NCBI GenBank assembly: GCA_044228695.1
Contig: JBGAUK010000106.1
Span: 1 to 11,236 of the forward strand
DNA from: M0108 sp044228695
Lineage (GTDB): Bacteria > Pseudomonadota > Gammaproteobacteria > Chromatiales > Chromatiaceae
Direction of reading: 5' to 3'
DNA: 11,236 bases
Shown: piece after piece, positions 7,012 to 11,236 of the stretch
Numbering within the stretch: the stretch's first letter is position 1
Layout of the letters: the number at the start of each line of letters is the position of its first letter
Notes under the pieces: generated by a model
What the model was told of the DNA's origin: nothing
The model's database searches: none
What the model saw: only the letters and a program-made list of their open reading frames with translations
Position numbers and translations under genes: made by a program

Positions 7012-8202
7012 ATGAGCCATCCCGGAGTATTGAAAACAAGAGCCATCCTGCAACCCCAGAACGGCGACGGCTACACCTGTTATTGCGCCGTCGATGGCAA
7101 CGGCTCCCGCGTGGTGGTCGGCTGGGATACCGGCAACCAGCGCTGGCTGGATTTCTACGACCTCACCGAGGACGCCTATGCAAAGTCCAATGATTTGAAT
7201 ATATCCGGGATCATCGACGGCGAGATCAGCGGCATGGCCCTGGCCGCCTCGGGTCGCTTCATGGCGGTCGGCGATCCCTACAACGGCAACGGGCGTGGCC
7301 GGGTCGCCTTCTATTACGGCGAGGACATCTGGGGTATGCGCTATTGCGGGCTCCTCGAGGCGCCGGGTACCGCCGATATCCTCTTCGGCTATGCCTGCTG
7401 GCTGAACGCCGCCGGCAACCGCCTCTATGTCGGCGCCCCCAGCTACAACAACGACCAGGGCGCCATCCTCGTTTATGACCTCATCGTGGACGGCAATTAC
7501 AGTTGGATAACCAGTAACCTCATCGCCACCATCACCCTCCCGGGCACCGAGATGTTCGGCTCATCGGTCGGGCTCTCTGCCGATGAAACCCTGATGGCCG
7601 TTGGCAACGACAATGCCGACTACTACAACGGCCAGGTCTTCATCCTGGCCAAGGAGGGCGGGGGCACCTTCCAACTGCGCGACACCCTGTTACCTGGGGA
7701 CGACTATTACGGCATGTTCGGTAAAGGCGTCGCTCTCGCCCCCGAGGGCAACGTCCTCTTTGTCGGCGCCTCGAACTGTAGCCTGGGCCTGCAAAAGAAC
7801 GGGGTCGTCGTCGCCTACGAGTACACCGGCGGGGCCTGGGTCAAGCGCTACCACCGCCTCCCCGAGGAGGGCTGGAGCTGGCAGAACCTGGGGCTCAACC
7901 TGGCCCTGTCCCACGATGGGCGGGTTCTGGTCGCGGGTCAGCAGGCCATGGGCCGCGTCTTCCAAACGGCGGTTTACGGCATGGCGGGTAACGTGGTCGA
8001 TGACAACGGCCAGCCAGCCCAGCGTCGGCTCTTCCTGCACGACGCCACCACCGGCAAACTCCTGGACGACACCACCAGCGCCGCCGATGGGAGCTTTGCC
8101 CTGGCCGCCGGCTCCCGGGGCAGTCACTACGCCATCTGTCGGGATGATGCAGGCGGCGTGGCCTTCAATGCCCAGGTCCTCGATGGCGTGGTGCCGCTAT
8201 GA
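7012..8202 (+). CDS. FG-GAP-like beta-propeller protein with C-terminal phage Ig-like domain
   Basis: Seen: 396 residues, no signal peptide. About six repeats of roughly 45-50 residues carry the pattern FG..V.LS.DG..L.VG......G.V..Y: near 21-51, 70-106, 124-159, 178-214, 232-272 and 287-322. Examples are MFGSSVGLSADETLMAVGND and MFGKGVALAPEGNVLFVGAS. FG-GAP propellers often have seven blades; six are visible here. Residues 321-396 form a different domain, with GNVVDDNGQPAQRRLFLHD, TTGKLLDDT and NAQVLDGVVPL, which resembles the carboxypeptidase-regulatory/Ig-like domain common at the end of phage tail proteins. By inference it is a receptor-binding or adhesion component of a tail tip. It overlaps the next gene by ATGA. 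No strong ribosome binding site precedes the start (GGATAAG only), and some codons are AT-richer than in its neighbours. Confidence 0.72.
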   Translation: MSHPGVLKTRAILQPQNGDGYTCYCAVDGNGSRVVVGWDTGNQRWLDFYDLTEDAYAKSNDLNISGIIDGEISGMALAASGRFMAVGDPYNGNGRGRVAFYYGEDIWGMRYCGLLEAPGTADILFGYACWLNAAGNRLYVGAPSYNNDQGAILVYDLIVDGNYSWITSNLIATITLPGTEMFGSSVGLSADETLMAVGNDNADYYNGQVFILAKEGGGTFQLRDTLLPGDDYYGMFGKGVALAPEGNVLFVGASNCSLGLQKNGVVVAYEYTGGAWVKRYHRLPEEGWSWQNLGLNLALSHDGRVLVAGQQAMGRVFQTAVYGMAGNVVDDNGQPAQRRLFLHDATTGKLLDDTTSAADGSFALAAGSRGSHYAICRDDAGGVAFNAQVLDGVVPL

Positions 8203-9530
8203 GCTACACCCCACCCCCCGGCAATGCCCTCGCCTTCAGCTTCATGGGGCAGGACGCCTACACCTCGCCCCCGGGCGGGGCCTTGGCCTTCAGCTTTCAA
8301 CCGACCGAGGCCACCCCGGGCGGGCTCGCCCTGGCCGCCCAGGCCGCCCTCGGCGTCATCGGCAAGGCTAACCTGGTCATCATGGCCCTCAAGCCGATGC
8401 AGGCCGTCTGCGTCCTGTCCGTGGCCGCTAGGGGCATCATGCGCAGCTTAGGGACCCTGATGATTAAGGCCCTGGGCCGCATCGGCCTGATCGGCAAGCG
8501 CACCGCGGCAGCGCCACCCCGGGGCCTGGGGATGAAGATGAACATCCTCACCGACCCCAAGCGCCCGGATCTGGTCATCGACCAGTTCCTCCGCCTCTGG
8601 TATTGGGGCCTGCCCAGCGCCGTCCGGGTGGCCTACCAGGTGGACGACCAACCCGAGATCCAGCCCGCCGCCACCTGGGAGAATCCCGGCACCACCCAGC
8701 CCGCCATTCTGCGCATCGATGGCGCCGAGATCCCGGGCGACGGACGCACCCACCGGGTCACTGTGTCCGCCTGGCAGCAGGTGGGCACCGCCACCAGTCC
8801 CCGCGCCAGCGTGAGCGAATATCTGGCCACTCCGGACCAGCGCCCGACCGCCGTCCCCGAGTGGTGCGGCGCGACCCTCCAGCGTCAGGCCCTGGGTCTG
8901 GCCAACCATGCCACGGGACAACTACCGGAGCTGGTCGAGGTGAAGTGGCGGCATCCCAGCGCCGTCGCCCTCTTCGCCAAGTTCATGAAGGGCAGCCGCA
9001 CCGTCATCGCCCAAATTGGCGTGGCGGACCACCAGGAAGAAACCTTCCTGGCGGAAGGCGTCTCGGCCCTGATGGGCTACACCGCCGCCCCGGCCAACGT
9101 CTATTTCGGCGTGGCCGCCATCGCCCGCAACACCTATGGCGCCATCACCTGGCAGGCATCGCCCGTCAAGATCAAGGGCTTTGATGAGTTCCTGACGCCA
9201 GAGGCCCCGAACCCGGACGCAGCGACCTGGCAGGCCATGGGCGACGGCACCCTAGAGGTGCAGGTCCTGGCCATCCTGCGCGCCGAGCTGGGGGCCAGCG
9301 CCCCCGACAACCTGGATACCATCGTCAACCGCACCCAAAGCCGCTTGTTCCGTCGCATCAAGGACATCATCCGCAAGGGCGGCACCGTCGAACTCGACAA
9401 CCTCGGCACCTTCAAGGCGAATTGGAGCCCGAGCGGACGCAGCGTGGGCTTTGTCCCCAGCCTCGGCTTCAAGGTCGGCACCGCCATCGGCAAGCCCCTC
9501 ACCGACGCCCAGGCGAAGGCCATCCCATGA
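8199..9530 (+). CDS. Tail-like protein with PPxG repeats, beta sandwiches and an arm-less HU-like C-terminus
   Basis: Seen: 443 residues. The N-terminus has two copies of a YT(P/S)PPG(N/G)ALAFSF motif (about 3-15 and 21-33), a strand repeat known from phage tail proteins. About 40-105 is a hydrophobic quasi-repeat region. Two sandwich-like regions follow at about 128-212 (from DQFLRLWYWGLPSAVRVAYQ) and 225-335 (with LVEVKWRHPS), then a helical linker and an HU-like domain at about 358-430 (RRIKDIIRKGGTVELDNLGT, then VGFVPSLGFKVG). The end is TDAQAKAIP. From residue 128 on it aligns with the protein at 5055-6527, but only 5 residues separate the conserved W (409) from SVGF, against 21 there: the arm that grips DNA in HU is missing. 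It is translationally coupled by ATGA on both sides. Probably a tail component. Confidence 0.82.
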   Translation: MSYTPPPGNALAFSFMGQDAYTSPPGGALAFSFQPTEATPGGLALAAQAALGVIGKANLVIMALKPMQAVCVLSVAARGIMRSLGTLMIKALGRIGLIGKRTAAAPPRGLGMKMNILTDPKRPDLVIDQFLRLWYWGLPSAVRVAYQVDDQPEIQPAATWENPGTTQPAILRIDGAEIPGDGRTHRVTVSAWQQVGTATSPRASVSEYLATPDQRPTAVPEWCGATLQRQALGLANHATGQLPELVEVKWRHPSAVALFAKFMKGSRTVIAQIGVADHQEETFLAEGVSALMGYTAAPANVYFGVAAIARNTYGAITWQASPVKIKGFDEFLTPEAPNPDAATWQAMGDGTLEVQVLAILRAELGASAPDNLDTIVNRTQSRLFRRIKDIIRKGGTVELDNLGTFKANWSPSGRSVGFVPSLGFKVGTAIGKPLTDAQAKAIP

Positions 9531-9665
9531 GCGAGTTGATGCGCCTCATCTACACCTACGTCGGTCTCGACCGCCCGGCCGGCACCGCCTTAGGCATCAC
9601 CCCCACCACCGCGCAGGTGAAGGTCCTCCCATGAGCGAGTTGATGCGCCTGACCTACACCTACGA
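9473..9665 (+). repeat. 104-base tandem near-duplication across the HU-fusion/nuclease junction
   Basis: Seen: bases 9473-9561 and 9577-9665 align at a constant offset of 104. Both copies hold the end of the upstream frame (GTA-(I/L)-G, then T-x-AQ-x-K, ending in P), the ATGA stop/start and the first codons MSELMRL(I/T)YTY. The stretch from CCCATGAGCG through TGATGCGCCT is identical in both. The duplication explains the short ORF at 9527-9634. Confidence 0.8.
9527..9634 (+). CDS. Small chimeric ORF made by the tandem duplication
   Basis: Seen: 35 residues. The first 11 (MSELMRLIYTY) match the nuclease N-terminus. The end, AGTALGITPTTAQVKVLP, matches the C-terminus of the preceding HU-fusion protein (VGTAIGKPLTDAQAKAIP). 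It overlaps both neighbours by ATGA, and both starts share AAGG upstream. The copies have diverged at many bases, yet the frame stays open. It may therefore be translated as a coupling leader between the two flanking genes, or be a neutral by-product. No function is known to me. Confidence 0.5.
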   Translation: MSELMRLIYTYVGLDRPAGTALGITPTTAQVKVLP

Positions 9666-10053
9666 CGGCGACACCCTGGGCGCCACCCGGACCGTCAATG
9701 GCCAGCCGGAGCAGGTCAAGCTGCGGCTGGCCTATATCGACGCCCCGGAGATGGCGCAAAGCCCCTGGGGCATCCGCGCCCGGTCCTACCTGCGGACCTT
9801 GCTGTATGTCAACGAAGCGATCCTGGTTGACTTCAAGGGCTACGACAAATACGGCCGCCAGATCGCCGAGGTCCTGCGCAAGCGCGATTACGGCAATCTG
9901 GGCCTGAGACTGGCCCTCGGCGGCTATGTGGCCCTCTGGTTGTGCCCCAGCACCCAGCAGGGCTATCAAGCCGCCCAGGCCATCGCTCAGTACAAGAAGG
10001 TGGGCATCTGGTCGCTCCCCGGCATCCACCAAACCCCCTGGTTATACCGATGA
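9631..10053 (+). CDS. Staphylococcal-nuclease-fold (thermonuclease-like) nuclease
   Basis: Seen: 140 residues with the SNase core complete. DGDT (12-15) carries the calcium-site aspartates, LRLAYIDAPE gives R32, D37 and E40 (matching R35, D40 and E43 of staphylococcal nuclease), and YDKYGRQ gives R76 (matching R87). Family knowledge: calcium-dependent cleavage of DNA and RNA. There is no signal peptide or TM, so the protein is cytoplasmic unless released on lysis or carried in a particle. It sits between a tail-like HU-fusion gene and a membrane protein gene, coupled to both by ATGA overlaps. That places it in the tail/lysis operon and hints at DNA degradation after lysis or during delivery (inference). 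A near-copy of its first codons lies 104 bases upstream. Confidence 0.88.
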   Translation: MSELMRLTYTYDGDTLGATRTVNGQPEQVKLRLAYIDAPEMAQSPWGIRARSYLRTLLYVNEAILVDFKGYDKYGRQIAEVLRKRDYGNLGLRLALGGYVALWLCPSTQQGYQAAQAIAQYKKVGIWSLPGIHQTPWLYR

Positions 10054-10364
10054 CCCCGCCCTACGACGACCTGGCCGAATTCCAGGAACCCGCCCGCGAA
10101 ACCGTCGCCTATCGCATCGGCAGCGAGGTCCACCGCCACACCACCCGCCTCGAATTGCTGGAAGAGCGCCTAAACCGCGCCCTGGTCGAGCATGAAACGA
10201 TGAACCGGGAACGCGAACAACTGTGCAGCCGCTTCCAGGCCCACGAAGAAGAACAGCACCACGCCCAGCACCGCCTGATGCTGGTCATCATCCTCACCTT
10301 GCTGTCCGCGACCGGCGGTTTAATCGTCCTCACCGTCCAATCCCTGGTCACCATCGCGAAATAG
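10050..10364 (+). CDS. Coiled-coil and single-TM protein, XhlA-like
   Basis: Seen: 104 residues. Residues about 19-75 are charged and helical with heptad character (RLELLEERLNRALVEHETMN and a His/Glu-rich EEEQHHAQHR). One TM follows at 76-98 (LMLVIILTLLSATGGLIVLT), then a short tail ending in K. A cytoplasmic coiled coil followed by a C-terminal TM is the plan of XhlA-type proteins, which help holins in some Gram-positive prophages; the resemblance is in architecture, not clear sequence identity. The start codon overlaps the nuclease stop (ATGA). It could be a lysis accessory protein or a membrane anchor for the nuclease or tail. It is the last gene of the cassette. Confidence 0.7.
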   Translation: MTPPYDDLAEFQEPARETVAYRIGSEVHRHTTRLELLEERLNRALVEHETMNREREQLCSRFQAHEEEQHHAQHRLMLVIILTLLSATGGLIVLTVQSLVTIAK

Positions 10365-10784
10365 GACCCCGGAGGGGGGGAGGGGGCAGGTAAGGTGTGA
10401 ATGTAGGTGGGCCTGTATGTGCAGGTACTCATGAGGGAATGAAAAAATGGGCAGGAAACGCACGAAACTCAGGGCCGGGAAGCCCAATCACTGACCGAAA
10501 ACCCAGCGGCTTCCTGACCTAGGCCACACACCTGGTGTGGTCGCTCACGTTATTGCGCCAGCTTCTCTCAGAGTAATCCGCGCCGAAACCTCCGGATTCC
10601 GCCACCGCTCGGCCACTTGCCTACACACTAGCCTTGCTTTCCGGGGTCCGCCGCTGCGCGGACAGCTGATACTCGCCATGTCCGCGAGTTAGGTATGCTG
10701 TCTCCGAGACTCATCGTTACCGACCAGGGCCAACGGATGCCGTCCGGGGCGGGCTTCCGCCGGGCTTGCTCGGCGTAGGAGCGA
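10365..10784. other. Intergenic region without a recognisable gene
   Basis: Seen: 420 bases. A purine tract, GGAGGGGGGGAGGGGGCAGG, lies at 10371-10390 just after the last cassette gene. Further on are hairpins CCACAC/GTGTGG (10524-10540, 5-base loop) and GTCCGC/GCGGAC (10646-10663), and an inverted repeat GGAAGCC/GGCTTCC (10478-10484 and 10508-10514). None is followed by a T-run, so I do not call terminators. A 27-codon ORF near 10440 has no ribosome binding site and no recognisable product. The right limit of the cassette probably lies in this stretch. Confidence 0.6.
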
Positions 10785-11236
10785 TTATCTGGCCTCCCAA
10801 TATGGAATATCTCCGAAACGCTCGTGCAGCATCTCGATAAACACCCCCACCTTCCGGGAGAGATGGCGCCGGCTGGGATAGAGTGCCTGGATGGGAACCG
10901 CGGGATGGGTGTAGTCGGGGAGCAAGGCGACCATGCGTCCCGCGCGGAGGTCCTGCCAGACATCCCAGCGGGGCCGTAGGGCGATGCCCTGGCCGGCGAG
11001 TATGGTCTCCCGCAGCGCATCGCAGTTGTTGGTCTCGAAATTGCCGCTGACCTTGGCCCAGTGCTCCTTGCCCTGGGCGTCGACGAAATTCCAAAGGTCC
11101 ATCGGGTTGGGGTTGGCGAACAGCAGTGCCTTGTGGCGGCCCAGTTCCTCCGGGGTCCCGGGGGCGCCGTGGCGGGCGATGTAGGCCGGGGCGGCGACCA
11201 GCACCCGCCGGTCGATGCAGAGGGGCTTGGCGATCA
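10785..11236 (-). CDS. LysR-family transcriptional regulator, C-terminal part (CrgA-like; N-terminus beyond window)
   Basis: Seen: 149 codons from the right edge to a TAA. DRRVLVAAPAYIARHGAPGT, followed by PEELGRHKALLF, is the characteristic middle of the LysR substrate-binding domain. Then come NNCDALRETILAGQGIALRP (effector-domain hinge region), AVPIQALYPSRRHLSRKVGV and FIEMLHERFGDIPYWEAR. The end with SRRHLSRKV and YW is typical of the CrgA/DmlR-like subgroup. The N-terminal helix-turn-helix lies outside the window. Role: DNA-binding regulator responding to a small-molecule ligand, usually of a divergently transcribed neighbour, which would lie to the right. It has no evident link to the phage cassette and reads towards it. 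Confidence 0.9.
   Translation of the reverse strand, partial: IAKPLCIDRRVLVAAPAYIARHGAPGTPEELGRHKALLFANPNPMDLWNFVDAQGKEHWAKVSGNFETNNCDALRETILAGQGIALRPRWDVWQDLRAGRMVALLPDYTHPAVPIQALYPSRRHLSRKVGVFIEMLHERFGDIPYWEAR

Larger units (their letters stand above)
4207..10364 (+). mobile_element. Phage-derived lysis and tail-fibre cassette
   Basis: Nine plus-strand reading frames, eight of them genes of substantial or recognisable type, fill this interval with almost no spacing and all are intact. They encode endolysin, holin-like, two tail-like HU-fusion proteins, gp80-type tail-fibre-like, propeller, nuclease and XhlA-like products, a set seen at the tail-fibre/lysis end of phages. No integrase, terminase, portal, capsid or tape-measure gene is present, although non-phage genes are visible on both sides. 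I found no convincing flanking direct repeat that would mark attachment sites, so the limits are approximate. Remnant prophage, remote gene-transfer-agent locus and domesticated module all remain possible. Confidence 0.6.

Noticed and set aside
4207..10440. Possible attachment-site repeat (CTCATGA near 4206 and near 10427)
   Set aside because: Only about seven bases match exactly and the surroundings differ; not distinguishable from chance.
10439..10522. 27-codon ORF starting MKKWAGNARN
   Set aside because: No usable ribosome binding site (AGGGA directly abuts the ATG), no family resemblance, short enough to be chance.
10524..10663. Hairpins at 10524-10540 and 10646-10663 as terminators
   Set aside because: No T-run follows on either strand.
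1..11236. CRISPR array, tRNA or rRNA genes, insertion-sequence ends
   Set aside because: No regularly spaced repeats, no tRNA-like cloverleaf and no transposase or terminal inverted repeats were noticed on either strand by eye.

Overview
The window is high-GC bacterial DNA with strongly C/G-ending codons. It looks like a gammaproteobacterium, possibly of the Chromatiales type. That placement rests only on base composition and on the mix of a periplasmic binding protein with a PAS-GGDEF sensor, a CHASE-type sensor remnant and a CrgA-like LysR regulator, so it is a soft guess.

Left flank (about 1-4070, minus strand): chromosomal signalling genes. A periplasmic substrate-binding protein (2382-3365) is followed 30 bases later by a membrane PAS-PAS-PAS-GGDEF sensor that runs off the left edge (1-2351). 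The two look like a ligand-sensing cyclic-di-GMP unit. Upstream lie two broken genes: the N-terminal half of a CHASE-domain sensor (3526-3888) and a 47-codon tail resembling the end of an S24/LexA-type repressor (3926-4069).

Centre (about 4200-10364, plus strand): a compact phage-derived cassette. In order it holds a GH108-type endolysin, a small holin-like membrane protein, a large protein with beta-sandwich-like regions and a C-terminal HU/IHF-like DNA-binding domain, a gp80-type tail-fibre-like protein, an FG-GAP-like beta-propeller protein with a phage Ig-like tail, a second beta-sandwich plus HU-like paralogue, a 35-codon chimeric ORF, a staphylococcal-nuclease-fold nuclease, and a coiled-coil/one-TM protein resembling XhlA. 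The last four junctions are 4-base ATGA overlaps. Two intrinsic terminators sit directly before ribosome binding sites inside the cassette, and the endolysin Shine-Dalgarno is inside a hairpin. The cassette therefore appears to be controlled by readthrough or antitermination and by mRNA structure.

Right flank (about 10365-11236): 420 bases without a recognisable gene, then the C-terminal part of a LysR-family regulator on the minus strand, cut by the window edge.

The most unusual content is the pair of tail-like proteins that end in HU-like domains, one with and one without the DNA-binding arm. They sit beside a nuclease and a lysis module in an island of about 6 kb with no integrase, terminase or capsid gene, although chromosomal genes are visible on both sides. 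This could be a remnant prophage end, a remote locus of a gene-transfer agent or tailocin, or a domesticated lysis/adhesion/nuclease module. The sequence alone cannot decide between these.
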